NCBI GenBank assembly: GCA_052031065.1
Contig: JBPEXY010000246.1
Span: forward strand, 1 to 39,478
DNA: 39,478 nucleotides
Origin: JBPEXY01 sp052031065
Lineage (GTDB): Bacteria > Pseudomonadota > Gammaproteobacteria > Immundisolibacterales > Immundisolibacteraceae
Direction of reading: 5' to 3'
The notes below the pieces were generated by a model. The model did no database searches. It saw only the letters and a list, made by a program, of their open reading frames with translations, and had not been told where the DNA came from. Below are positions 16,686 to 25,490 of the stretch, one piece after another (position 1 is the stretch's first letter; the number at the start of each line of letters is the position of its first letter). A program made the position numbers and the translations under genes.

Positions 16686-18101
16686 ATGGACCATTTTCAG
16701 ACCCTAGTCATTGGTGCCGGACCCGGCGGGTACGTTGCCGCCATCAGAGCCGCACAGCTGGGCCAGAAGGTTGCCTGCGTTGACCGCTGGCTGGATGCCG
16801 GTGGTAAACCGGCGCTGGGTGGTACCTGCCTGAATGTCGGCTGCATTCCCTCCAAAGCCCTGCTCGATTCCTCGGAGCAGTACCATCGTGCGCAGCACCA
16901 GCTACAAAGTCACGGCATTAGCGTTGGTGAAGTCACCGTCGATATAGCGACCATGATTGGCCGCAAGGACAAAATTGTTAAACAGTTCACCGGCGGCATC
17001 GCCGGGCTATTCAGGAAAAACGGCGTCACCCAGTTGAGCGGCTCCGCGCGGCTGCTCGGTGATGGGCAGGTGGAAATCAGTTCAGCTGACGAAAACAAGC
17101 AGACGGTCTCCGCCGACCAGATCATCATCGCAACCGGTTCGTCGCCGATCGATATTCCCGCCGCACCAGTTGATCAGCAGAAAATTCTCGACAATAGCGG
17201 TGCGCTGTCGCTTGCCGAAGTCCCCGGACGGCTCGGCATAATCGGCGCCGGAGTGATCGGCCTGGAGCTTGGCAGCGTCTGGCACCGACTCGGCGCAGAA
17301 GTCGTGCTACTGGAGGCATTACCCGATTTTCTTGCCGCAGCCGACAAGGACGTGTCCCGTGAAGCGGCTAAAGCACTCAAGAGCCAGGGGCTTGATATCC
17401 GCCTTGGTGCTCTTGTCACCGATACTGAAGAAACCGGCGACACCCTGACCATCACTTACATGCAGAACGAAGCTGAACAGAGCCTGGAAGTAGACCGTCT
17501 CATTGTCGCTGTCGGGCGGCGTCCCAATACAGAGGGCCTCGGCGCCGCAGAGGTGGGGCTGAAGCAGGATCAGCGCGGATTCATTGAGGTCGATAAACAG
17601 TTTCGCACCTCCCTGCCGGGGGTCTACGCAATCGGCGACGTCACCGCCGGACCGATGCTCGCACATCGCGCGTCCGAAGATGGGGTGATGGTTGCCGAGA
17701 TTATCGCCGGGCAGAGTGGCCAGGCCGACTACCACTGTATGCCATGGATTATCTACACCTGGCCGGAGATCGCCTGGGTGGGCAAAAGTGAACAAGCTTT
17801 GCAGGCGGAAGGTGTAGAATACCGCGCTGGGTCGTTTCCATTTGCTGCCAGTGGCCGGGCCCGGGCAATGGAGGAGGGACAGGGCTTCGTGAAGATTCTC
17901 AGCGATGCCCAGAGTGATCGTATTCTAGGGGTACACATGATCGGCCCCTATGTATCGGAAATGATCGGCGAGGCGGTTGTAGCAATGGAGTTCGCCGCCA
18001 GCGCGGAAGATCTTGCCCGCACCATTCATGCCCACCCGACGCTTTCCGAGGCACTGCATGAAGCTGCTCTGGCAGTTGACAACAGGGCGATTCATGTCTG
18101 A
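16686..18101 (+). CDS. lpd: Dihydrolipoyl dehydrogenase (E3)
   Basis: FAD flavoprotein that reoxidises dihydrolipoamide with NAD+. 471 residues. The FAD-binding GAGPGGYVAAI is at residues 10-20, the redox disulfide C48/C53 is in GGTCLNVGCIPSKALL, a second Rossmann GAGVIGLELGSVW binds NAD, and the C-terminal interface carries the catalytic HAHPTLSEALHEAAL. Its place between sucB and sucC indicates that it serves mainly the 2-oxoglutarate complex, although it may also supply pyruvate dehydrogenase or the glycine cleavage system (gcvPB is in the same window). The ribosome-binding site is weak. Confidence 0.96.
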   Translation: MDHFQTLVIGAGPGGYVAAIRAAQLGQKVACVDRWLDAGGKPALGGTCLNVGCIPSKALLDSSEQYHRAQHQLQSHGISVGEVTVDIATMIGRKDKIVKQFTGGIAGLFRKNGVTQLSGSARLLGDGQVEISSADENKQTVSADQIIIATGSSPIDIPAAPVDQQKILDNSGALSLAEVPGRLGIIGAGVIGLELGSVWHRLGAEVVLLEALPDFLAAADKDVSREAAKALKSQGLDIRLGALVTDTEETGDTLTITYMQNEAEQSLEVDRLIVAVGRRPNTEGLGAAEVGLKQDQRGFIEVDKQFRTSLPGVYAIGDVTAGPMLAHRASEDGVMVAEIIAGQSGQADYHCMPWIIYTWPEIAWVGKSEQALQAEGVEYRAGSFPFAASGRARAMEEGQGFVKILSDAQSDRILGVHMIGPYVSEMIGEAVVAMEFAASAEDLARTIHAHPTLSEALHEAALAVDNRAIHV

Positions 18102-18179
18102 CGTCCCTGGCGACCGGGCAGGCCTGAACAAAGCACACACAACGCAATTATTACTTCACAATTCAACAGGTTGTAATCG

Positions 18180-19346
18180 ATGAACTTACATGAATATCAG
18201 GCAAAGCAGCTCTTTGCTGATTACGGCATCGCCGTGCCCCAGGGTTCGGTAGCTGCCACCCCGTCGGCGGCTGGTGAAGCTGCGAGCCTGGTGGGTGGCA
18301 ATCGCTGGGTGGTCAAAGCCCAGGTCCATGCCGGAGGACGCGGTAAAGCCGGTGGCGTCAAGCTGGTTGACAGTAAAACCGAGGTCGAAGAGACCGCCAA
18401 GGCAATGCTTGGCACCCACCTGGTTACTTTTCAAACAGATGAAAAGGGTCAGCCGGTCAATTCAGTGCTGATCGAAGAAGTGAGTGATATCGCCCGCGAA
18501 CTCTACCTGGGCGCAGTGGTTGACCGCGGCGCGCAGCGGGTGATTTTCATGGCCTCAACCGAAGGCGGTATGGACATCGAAGAGGTGGCTGAAAAAACCC
18601 CGGAGAAAATCCTTCAGGCGGTGGTCAACCCGATGGTCGGCCTGCAGCCCTACCAGGCACGTAAACTGGCTTTCGGCCTGCAGTTGCAAGGCGATCAGAT
18701 CAAACAGTTCACCAAACTGATCAGCCGCATGGCAAAAATGTTTGTCGAGTGCGACCTGAGCCTGCTGGAGGTCAATCCACTGGTAGTCACTGGCGGTGGT
18801 CAGCTGGTCTGCCTCGACGGCAAGGTCAACATCGACGATAACGCCCTCTATAGGCAACCAAAACTGGCGGCCATGCGCGACGCAAGCCAGGAAAACGAAA
18901 TGGAAAACCAGGCCGCCGAACATGACCTGAACTATGTCGCCCTCGACGGCAACATCGGCTGCATGGTGAATGGCGCCGGTCTGGCGATGGCAACCATGGA
19001 TATCATCAAGCTGCATGGCGGCGATCCGGCTAACTTTCTCGACGTGGGTGGCGGCGCCACCAAAGAGCGGGTCGCCGAGGCGTTCAAGCTGATTCTTTCT
19101 GACGACAACGTCAAGGCGGTACTGGTCAATATTTTTGGCGGCATTGTCCGCTGCGACCTGATCGCCGATGGCGTCATCGCTGCGGTCGAAGAGGTGGGTG
19201 TCAATGTTCCGGTTGTCGTCAGGCTGGCTGGTAACAATGCCCATATCGGTGCAGAAAAGCTTGATCAAAGTGGCCTCAATATCATCGCTGCAGAGGAATT
19301 GACCGACGCCGCGCAGAAAGTCGTTAAGTCCGTAGGAGCCGCCTGA
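18180..19346 (+). CDS. sucC: Succinyl-CoA synthetase beta subunit
   Basis: 388 residues, the normal length. Starts MNLHEYQAKQLFADYGI, the classic SucC N-terminus. The ATP-grasp domain includes KAQVHAGGRGKAGGVKL (about residues 42-58) and the C-terminal ligase domain includes NIFGGIVRCDLIADGV. It forms the nucleotide-binding half of the enzyme that interconverts succinyl-CoA and succinate with substrate-level phosphorylation. Its TGA overlaps the sucD ATG (TGATG), so the two subunits are translationally coupled and probably made in equal amounts. Confidence 0.98.
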   Translation: MNLHEYQAKQLFADYGIAVPQGSVAATPSAAGEAASLVGGNRWVVKAQVHAGGRGKAGGVKLVDSKTEVEETAKAMLGTHLVTFQTDEKGQPVNSVLIEEVSDIARELYLGAVVDRGAQRVIFMASTEGGMDIEEVAEKTPEKILQAVVNPMVGLQPYQARKLAFGLQLQGDQIKQFTKLISRMAKMFVECDLSLLEVNPLVVTGGGQLVCLDGKVNIDDNALYRQPKLAAMRDASQENEMENQAAEHDLNYVALDGNIGCMVNGAGLAMATMDIIKLHGGDPANFLDVGGGATKERVAEAFKLILSDDNVKAVLVNIFGGIVRCDLIADGVIAAVEEVGVNVPVVVRLAGNNAHIGAEKLDQSGLNIIAAEELTDAAQKVVKSVGAA

Positions 19347-20218
19347 TGAGCGTTTTAATTAACAAAGACACCAAAGTAATCTGCCAGGGCTTCACCGGCC
19401 AGCAAGGTACCCTGCACTCCGAGCAGGCCATTGAGTACGGTACGCAGATGGTCGGCGGTGTCACCCCAGGCAAAGGTGGTTCCGAACACCTTGGACTGCC
19501 AGTTTTCGATACCGTTGCCGATGCGGTTGATGCAACCGGCGCCGACGCCACGGTGATCTACGTGCCAGCGCCGTTCTGCAAGGATTCGATTCTGGAAGCC
19601 GCCGAAGCCGGCATACCGCTGATCGTCTGTATCACCGAACACATCCCGGTGCTCGACATGCTTGAGGTAAAAGCATTTCTTGATCAATCCGGTTCCCGCC
19701 TTATCGGCCCCAACTGCCCCGGCATCATCACCCCCGGAGAATGCAAGATCGGCATCATGCCAGGCTATATCCACCAGCCGGGCAAAGTCGGTATCGTATC
19801 CCGTTCCGGCACCCTCACCTATGAAGCAGTTAACCAGACCACCGCTATCGGTGTTGGTCAGTCCACCTGTATAGGCATTGGTGGTGACCCGATAAACGGT
19901 ACCAATTTTATCGATGCGCTGGAGCTGTTCCAGGATGATGAGCAGACCGAAGCGATCGTGATGGTCGGCGAAATCGGCGGCACCGCAGAAGAAGAAGCGT
20001 GTGAGTACATCGCCAGCAACGTAACCAAACCGGTCATCGGTTTTATCGCTGGAGCCACCGCACCGAAAGGCAAGCGCATGGGTCACGCTGGCGCCATCAT
20101 TGCCGGTGGCAAAGGCACCGCTGAGGAAAAATTTGCTGCGATGGAGAAAGCCGGGGTGAATGTCTCACGCTCACCGGCTGGGCTCGGTGAAGCGGTGAAA
20201 GAGGCCATGGGTCTTTAA
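19346..20218 (+). CDS. sucD: Succinyl-CoA synthetase alpha subunit
   Basis: 290 residues. The CoA-binding Rossmann domain begins ICQGFTGQQGTLHSEQAI and contains GGVTPGKGG; the phosphorylated histidine is H247 in KRMGHAGAIIAGGKG, equivalent to the active-site histidine of E. coli SucD. The ATG shares a base with the sucC stop. It is the last gene of the sucA-sucD series and is followed 19 nt later by a strong symmetrical terminator. Confidence 0.98.
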   Translation: MSVLINKDTKVICQGFTGQQGTLHSEQAIEYGTQMVGGVTPGKGGSEHLGLPVFDTVADAVDATGADATVIYVPAPFCKDSILEAAEAGIPLIVCITEHIPVLDMLEVKAFLDQSGSRLIGPNCPGIITPGECKIGIMPGYIHQPGKVGIVSRSGTLTYEAVNQTTAIGVGQSTCIGIGGDPINGTNFIDALELFQDDEQTEAIVMVGEIGGTAEEEACEYIASNVTKPVIGFIAGATAPKGKRMGHAGAIIAGGKGTAEEKFAAMEKAGVNVSRSPAGLGEAVKEAMGL

Positions 20219-20237
20219 CCACCCGGCGATGAACATT

Positions 20238-20275
20238 CCATCAAAAAACCCGGCTCCGGCCGGGTTTTTTGATGG
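20238..20275. terminator. Bidirectional rho-independent terminator after sucD
   Basis: A perfect 17-bp stem (20238-20254 with 20259-20275) encloses a TCCG loop. The GC core CCCGGC/GCCGGG is flanked by A6 on one side and T6 on the other, so it works as a terminator in both directions. It separates sucD from the convergent thioesterase gene and should end both transcripts. Confidence 0.95.
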
Positions 20276-20303
20276 CTAACCAAATCACCGACAGTCGGTC
20301 AGC

Positions 20304-20720
20304 TTAATCCAGATTAAGCGTGTAACCCTCAAGCTTCTGGCGAATCTGCTGTGGGATCTCCACCGCTTTAAAGCGCTTCACATCAACCATGCTGGAAATT
20401 ATCTTCACCATAAACAGAGGCCGATCTCCCATCACCCCGCGGGCGCGATAATGAATGGTTGAACGGCCCAGTTTTTCGATCCCACACCAGATGGAGATAT
20501 CATCACCGCTACGTGCCGGAGCACTGAAATCCATTTCCACGTGAACCATCGGTGTGGTGATGCCCTGCTCGGCCTGCAGATCAACCCATTTAATCGCCAC
20601 GTGATCGAGCCAGAAATGCTCCATCGCCTGAAAACTCATATCGAGAAACTGCGGCGTATAGACAATTCCCGCCGGATCACAGTCACCCCAATAAATATGC
20701 CGCTTTACCTCAAATTCCAT
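20304..20720 (-). CDS. Acyl-CoA thioesterase, 4HBT hotdog family
   Basis: A 138-residue hotdog-fold protein. The N-terminal WGDCDPAGIVYTPQF motif (residues 11-25, with D15 as the expected catalytic acid) is diagnostic of 4-hydroxybenzoyl-CoA thioesterase/YbgC-like enzymes. The usual product is a free carboxylic acid plus CoA, but the acyl group is not predictable from sequence. ATG 20720 has GGAG 9 nt upstream. It lies 35 nt downstream of tesA on the same strand, so two thioesterase-type genes are probably cotranscribed. No signal peptide is seen, so it acts in the cytoplasm. Confidence 0.88.
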   Translation of the reverse strand: MEFEVKRHIYWGDCDPAGIVYTPQFLDMSFQAMEHFWLDHVAIKWVDLQAEQGITTPMVHVEMDFSAPARSGDDISIWCGIEKLGRSTIHYRARGVMGDRPLFMVKIISSMVDVKRFKAVEIPQQIRQKLEGYTLNLD

Positions 20721-20755
20721 TCTTTACTTCTCCATCCTGAGTAGGTAATAGCCTC

Positions 20756-21445
20756 TCAATCGCCGTTAACCCAGCTCAGATCATCTGCGCCAATCTCGCC
20801 AGCGCGCCGATCTGACGAACTTATCAATCCATGTTCCAGCAGATTCTTGAAGACATCCGCCATCAGCACTCTCTGTCCCGCTTCGTTCGGGTGGAGCATG
20901 TCCGGCAGAAACATTTCCGGCTGGTCGTGTATCGATACAAAAAGAAATGGCATCAACGCCACCCCATACTGCTCCGCCAACTCAGGAAACATCTGTCTAA
21001 ACTGCTTGCTGTAGCGGGGTCCGAAATTGAGCGGTATCTGCATGCCCACCAGCAGCACCCTGCTGTCGGCAGCCAGAGCCAGTTCCAGGATCCGCGCCAG
21101 GTTAGCGCGCGCCTGCTCAAGTGACAGCCCCCGCAGGCCATCGTTGGCGCCAAGCTCGACAATCAGCAAATCGGGGTGATACTTTGACAGCAGTGCCGGC
21201 AGTCGACTAAGCCCACCGGCGGTGGTATCTCCGCTGATGCCGGCATTGACCACCCGGTAATTTTCGCCAGACTGGTGCAGATGTCGCTCCAGCAATGCTG
21301 GCCAGGCAGCAGCGGCAGGCAACTGATACCCGGCACTTAAACTGTCACCCAGCACAACAATGACACCTTCTTGCGCAGCTCGGGACTGCTGCGGCCAGAC
21401 AGGTGAACTGATCATCAACGTCAGAAGACAGAACAATATTTTCAT
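20756..21445 (-). CDS. tesA: Periplasmic SGNH esterase / lysophospholipase TesA
   Basis: 229 residues with an N-terminal signal peptide (about residues 1-24, MKILFCLLTL then a polar region). The SGNH blocks are complete: S35 in GDSLSAGY, G72 in NAGISGDTT, N101 in GANDG, and D182/H185 in PDMLHPNEAG. By homology to E. coli TesA it is a multifunctional acyl-CoA thioesterase, protease I and lysophospholipase L1 in the periplasm. I chose ATG 21445; a TTG 24 nt upstream is possible. Its ATG overlaps the ATG of the divergent ABC ATPase by two bases. The tesA/ybbA/ybbP neighbourhood is conserved in E. coli. Confidence 0.93.
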   Translation of the reverse strand: MKILFCLLTLMISSPVWPQQSRAAQEGVIVVLGDSLSAGYQLPAAAAWPALLERHLHQSGENYRVVNAGISGDTTAGGLSRLPALLSKYHPDLLIVELGANDGLRGLSLEQARANLARILELALAADSRVLLVGMQIPLNFGPRYSKQFRQMFPELAEQYGVALMPFLFVSIHDQPEMFLPDMLHPNEAGQRVLMADVFKNLLEHGLISSSDRRAGEIGADDLSWVNGD

Positions 21446-22106
21446 GATTACAGCTAACGGTGTAAGCAAAACGGTATCTCTTCAGGGAGAGGACTTTACC
21501 ATTCTCCAACCTGTTTCCCTTGCGGTAGCGGCAGGAGAAAGCTGCGCCGTCATCGGCCCATCAGGTAGTGGCAAATCAACCCTGCTGGCACTGCTGGCGG
21601 GACTCGACAATCCCAGCAGTGGCCAGATCATTCTCAACAACAGCGATATCACCGCCATGGATGAAGAAGGCCGTGCCGGTTTTCGTCGCCAGAACATCGG
21701 GTTTGTGTTCCAGAATTTCCAACTCATGCCGACCCTCACCGCGCTGGAGAACGTCGAACTGCCGCTGGCGCTCAAAGGCATCAACAATACACGCCAAACG
21801 GCCATCGACTGGCTCGCGCGGGTTGGACTCAGCCATCGCCATCACCATCGCCCGGCGCAGCTCTCCGGCGGGGAGCAGCAGCGGGCGGCGGTGGCGCGGG
21901 CATTTGCCACAGAGCCGGCCATTCTATTTGCCGATGAACCGACCGGCAGCCTTGATGGTGTAAATGGCGAGCAGGTGCTTGAACTGATGTTTGAGCTCAA
22001 TCAAACTCGGCAGACAACCATTCTGCTGGTCACCCACGACCAGCGGGTCGCAGAACGCTGTGACCGTCAGATAGAACTGGTCGACGGCCAGATTCTGGCC
22101 GCCTGA
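21444..22106 (+). CDS. ybbA: ABC transporter ATPase, YbbA family
   Basis: 220 residues. The Walker A motif is GPSGSGKST, the Q-loop is in FVFQNFQLMPTL, the ABC signature is LSGGEQQRAAVARA, and the Walker B is ILFADEPTGSLD. These are typical of the LolD/MacB-type ATPases paired with FtsX-like permeases. The start at 21444 gives the expected N-terminus for YbbA; the frame is open further upstream but there it is antisense to tesA. No ribosome-binding site is evident at this start. One base separates its TGA from the permease ATG. E. coli YbbA/YbbP is often discussed in connection with TesA, but the transported substrate is unproven. Confidence 0.93.
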   Translation: MITANGVSKTVSLQGEDFTILQPVSLAVAAGESCAVIGPSGSGKSTLLALLAGLDNPSSGQIILNNSDITAMDEEGRAGFRRQNIGFVFQNFQLMPTLTALENVELPLALKGINNTRQTAIDWLARVGLSHRHHHRPAQLSGGEQQRAAVARAFATEPAILFADEPTGSLDGVNGEQVLELMFELNQTRQTTILLVTHDQRVAERCDRQIELVDGQILAA

Positions 22107-22107
22107 T

Positions 22108-24588
22108 ATGTCTACAGCACTGGCAACCAGGCTTGCGCTCGCCGAACTACGCAGCAGCCGGCGCACTTTCGCCGCCCTGTTTATGGCGATTACCATCGGT
22201 GTCGCAGCGCTGACCGCTATCAACAGCTTCGCGGAACGAATTGAGCAGGCGATGGCCGAACGCAGCGGTGAACTACTGGGCGGAGATCTGCGTGTCACCA
22301 GCCAGCGCAACCTGCAACCGTTTGTTGACTCGCTGCCAGAACATCTACAGCCCGACGCAACGGTACTGGAAATGCCGAGCATGGCAGCAGCTCAGGATCG
22401 ATTACAGCTGGTCGAAGTCAAAGTTGTTGGTGGCAGCTATCCGCTGATTGGCGAATTGACCATCCGCGACCAGGGCGTGCAGGGACAGCCTCCCAGCGGT
22501 TCTGTCTGGGTCGAAGCGGCACTGCTTGCCCAGTTAGACATTGCCGTCGGCGAAACCATTGAGCTGGGCTACGCCTCGCTGCGCCTGGCCGGGGTAATCG
22601 AGCACGAACCAGACCGGGTCGCCGGTGCCTTTAGCGTTGGCCCGCGGGTCATTCTTTCAGCCAACGACCTGCAGGCTACGGGACTCGTCCAGCAGGGAAG
22701 TCGATTCCGCACGCGACTGCTGTATAAAAGACCGGCCGATGAAGTGTTTGCGCTGCAAACAGAGCTTGATCAGCTGCTGCCCGATGGGGCGCTGGTGGAA
22801 AACGCCCGCGAAGGGATAGAAACCACCCGCGAAATGACCCGTCAGGCAACCCGCTATCTGCGCCTGACCTCGTTCGCCGGCCTGCTACTGGCAATGGTGG
22901 CGATTTACCTCTCCATCAGTGGTCTGCTGGAGCGACGTATCATTCCAGTGGCGACGCTAAAAGCACTCGGCGCACCGAGCACTCTGGTACTGCAGAGCTT
23001 TCTGCTGCTGTTGTTGGCCACCGCAGCCATCGCTGGTCTGGTCGGAATTATCAGCGGAACGATTCTGCAGTCGGCGCTACCCGTACTGCTTGGAGATCTA
23101 CTACCCGGTGACCTGCCCAGGGCAAGCAACCGGCCGCTCTGGCAAGGCCTGAGCGTTGCCCTGCTAATGACCCTGCTGGCCGCTTTGCCACCGTTATGGC
23201 GACTGGTCAAAACCCCACCGATCAGGGTGCTACGCGGCGGCACACCACCCGCCGGTAGTGGCGCAGGCAGGATCGCCCAACTCGCAACCACCGCGGGCAC
23301 CTGCGGCGCGCTGTTGATCTGGTTGGCACAGGATATAAAACTTGGATTTCAGGCCTCGGCAGCACTGCTGGCGCTATTACTTTTTTTCGCCGGCTGCGGA
23401 CAGCTGCTGCTGTTACTGCTGCTCCGTCTGATCCGTAACAGCGGCCTGGTCTGGCGCCAGTCGGTGATCGGGTTGGTACGCAGTAGAGCACACACCCTGT
23501 TTGCACTGGCAGCGCTATCTTCCGGGATACTGGCGTTGCTGGCCCCGAGCCTGGTGCAACAGGACCTGCTGCGCCAGTGGCTGGTCAAGGTACCGGCAGA
23601 GAGCCCAAACCATTTTCTCATCGGTATTCAGCCCGACCAGGTAGCGCAAGTCACCCGCAGACTGTCTGAGCTCGGAGCAACCCAGTTCGATCCACAACCG
23701 ATGATTCGCGCCCGTTTAGCCTCCGTCGATGGACTAACCCCCGACCAGCTGGTGCTGACCAGCCGCCGCGCGCGGCGGATGGCAGAACGCGAAAACAACC
23801 TAAGCTGGCGACTCGACCCTGAACCCCACAACCCGATCCTGCAGGGCCGCTGGTGGCCACAGCAACCGCAACAGACGGAAATATCGGTGGAGCAGGAATG
23901 GGCTGAGCTGCTCGGCGTGAAACTGGGAAGCAAACTGGTGTTTACCGTCAGTGGTACAGACCATGAAGGGGTCGTTACCAGTATTCGCCAGGTCGACTGG
24001 GAGCGGTTAACGACCAATTTTTTTATCATCTTCTCCCCCGGCTCACTGGCTAGCGCGCCTACCGGCTATGTCACCAGTTATCGGGCGGAACCAGCGGCAG
24101 CTGAGCAACTGCAGCGGGAGCTGATTGGCGAATTTCCGAATCTAACCGTGATCGACATGCGCCAGATACTCGAAGCGATGCAGTCGATCGTCAATCGGTT
24201 GGCTGCTGCGGTGCAGTTTATGGGCGGGCTGACCCTGTTGGCAGGATGCGCGGTATTGCTTTCGGTGGTAGTCGCAGAGAGAGGGCGGGTCAGTCAGGAG
24301 GCTGCTTTGTTGCGTGCATTGGGTGCCACCAACCAGCAGGTCAGGGGGATATTCACCCTCCGTTTCGGCCTGCTTGGTCTACTCGCCTCAATCCTCGGGG
24401 TGTTTACCGCGCTAGTCACCGGGGCACTGCTGGCCAGCAGATTGCTGAATACTGCCTATCACCCCAGCGTCTCCCTGCTGTTGGTCACACTGGTGATCGG
24501 CGCTCTGATGGTCACGCTGGTTGGCCGGGCGGGGTGCCGCCGAGCGATTTCTGCTTCGCCTATGAATCTGTTGAAGGAGGGCGGTTAA
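22108..24588 (+). CDS. ybbP: FtsX-like ABC permease, YbbP family
   Basis: An 826-residue inner-membrane protein. One N-terminal membrane helix (about residues 20-40) is followed by a large periplasmic MacB-type domain (about 40-240), a first FtsX domain with several helices (about 250-440), a second periplasmic domain (about 475-690) and a C-terminal FtsX domain ending with PMNLLKEGG. This duplicated layout is the YbbP/LolCE-like type, probably a lipid or lipoprotein mechanotransmission or export system powered by YbbA. It is separated from ybbA by one base and from the hydrolase gene by 32 nt, so all probably form one operon. Confidence 0.92.
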   Translation: MSTALATRLALAELRSSRRTFAALFMAITIGVAALTAINSFAERIEQAMAERSGELLGGDLRVTSQRNLQPFVDSLPEHLQPDATVLEMPSMAAAQDRLQLVEVKVVGGSYPLIGELTIRDQGVQGQPPSGSVWVEAALLAQLDIAVGETIELGYASLRLAGVIEHEPDRVAGAFSVGPRVILSANDLQATGLVQQGSRFRTRLLYKRPADEVFALQTELDQLLPDGALVENAREGIETTREMTRQATRYLRLTSFAGLLLAMVAIYLSISGLLERRIIPVATLKALGAPSTLVLQSFLLLLLATAAIAGLVGIISGTILQSALPVLLGDLLPGDLPRASNRPLWQGLSVALLMTLLAALPPLWRLVKTPPIRVLRGGTPPAGSGAGRIAQLATTAGTCGALLIWLAQDIKLGFQASAALLALLLFFAGCGQLLLLLLLRLIRNSGLVWRQSVIGLVRSRAHTLFALAALSSGILALLAPSLVQQDLLRQWLVKVPAESPNHFLIGIQPDQVAQVTRRLSELGATQFDPQPMIRARLASVDGLTPDQLVLTSRRARRMAERENNLSWRLDPEPHNPILQGRWWPQQPQQTEISVEQEWAELLGVKLGSKLVFTVSGTDHEGVVTSIRQVDWERLTTNFFIIFSPGSLASAPTGYVTSYRAEPAAAEQLQRELIGEFPNLTVIDMRQILEAMQSIVNRLAAAVQFMGGLTLLAGCAVLLSVVVAERGRVSQEAALLRALGATNQQVRGIFTLRFGLLGLLASILGVFTALVTGALLASRLLNTAYHPSVSLLLVTLVIGALMVTLVGRAGCRRAISASPMNLLKEGG

Positions 24589-24620
24589 CTGCCGCACGGG
24601 ATAACCGGGGAAAACTTACG

Positions 24621-25472
24621 ATGGATCGGATCACCCTCAATACCCCAGAGCTACAGATAGCGGCTCTAAGCGCCGGGGAAGGGCCGTTAATGCTGTTGGT
24701 GCATGGCTTTCCCGACACCCCCTACAGTTTCCACAGGCAGCTGGAGTATTTCGCCGCTTGCGGGTATCGCGTGGTCGCTCCCTGGCTGCGCGGCTACGCG
24801 CCGAGCAGCCAGCCTGAGGATGGCGCTTACGGGGCAAGAGATCTCGGTCAGGATCTATTGTCGATGATCAATGTTCTTGGCTACGATGATGCAGTTCTAA
24901 TTGGCCACGACTGGGGGGCAGCTGCCGCCAACGCCGCCGCGCTAATGGCGCCGAATAAAATCACTCACCTGGTCACCAGCGCGGTTCCCTACGGTCGCCG
25001 ACTGATGCAGGCACTCACCACCAGCGCAGCACAACAACGGCGCTCCTGGTATCTGTTCTTTTTCCAGACACAGCTGGCAGAAGCGGCGATTCCAGCTAAC
25101 GATTTTGAGTTGATCCGCCGCCTGTGGCGCGACTGGTCAACGCCGGATTGGCAGGGTGATGCAGAATCACTGCGCGCCGTCATCGACTGCTTTAGCCAAC
25201 CCGGCTCGATTAATGCCGCATTGCAGTATTACCGCCAGGCATTTGGCGACATCGATGCGGCCACCGTCAATCACCCACCCGCAATTGAGGTTCCAGCCCT
25301 CTACCTTCACGGTGAATATGACGGCTGCATCGGCAGCGAATTTGCGCAACCGGAGCAGTCACTCTATCGCCACGGCTGTGAATTTCATCTGATTCAACAG
25401 TGCGGCCATTTTGTCCATCTTGAGCAGCCAGACCAGTTCAACAGCCTGGTGCAGCAATTCATTACCGACTAA
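24621..25472 (+). CDS. Alpha/beta hydrolase, epoxide hydrolase/haloacetate dehalogenase type
   Basis: 283 residues. The oxyanion-hole motif HGFPDTPYSF is at 29-38, the nucleophile elbow GHDWGAA places aspartate D97 at the nucleophile position, and the catalytic histidine is probably H263 in QCGHFVHLE. An aspartate nucleophile points to epoxide hydrolase or haloalkane/haloacetate dehalogenase chemistry rather than esterase chemistry; the substrate is unknown. The ATG at 24621 lies after a GGGGAAAA stretch; a longer in-frame version would overlap ybbP and is not supported by homology. It stands between ybbP and the cytochrome b561 gene with short gaps. Confidence 0.85.
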   Translation: MDRITLNTPELQIAALSAGEGPLMLLVHGFPDTPYSFHRQLEYFAACGYRVVAPWLRGYAPSSQPEDGAYGARDLGQDLLSMINVLGYDDAVLIGHDWGAAAANAAALMAPNKITHLVTSAVPYGRRLMQALTTSAAQQRRSWYLFFFQTQLAEAAIPANDFELIRRLWRDWSTPDWQGDAESLRAVIDCFSQPGSINAALQYYRQAFGDIDAATVNHPPAIEVPALYLHGEYDGCIGSEFAQPEQSLYRHGCEFHLIQQCGHFVHLEQPDQFNSLVQQFITD

Positions 25473-25490
25473 CTAACTGGAAAACCATCA

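Noticed and set aside
18555..20086. Long antisense frames opposite sucC and sucD (237 and 243 codons)
   Set aside because: They mirror codon bias of the real genes, carry no motif, and no promoter or ribosome-binding site supports them.
24246..24620. N-terminal extension of the alpha/beta hydrolase over ybbP
   Set aside because: It is an out-of-frame reading of ybbP; hydrolase homology begins at ATG 24621.
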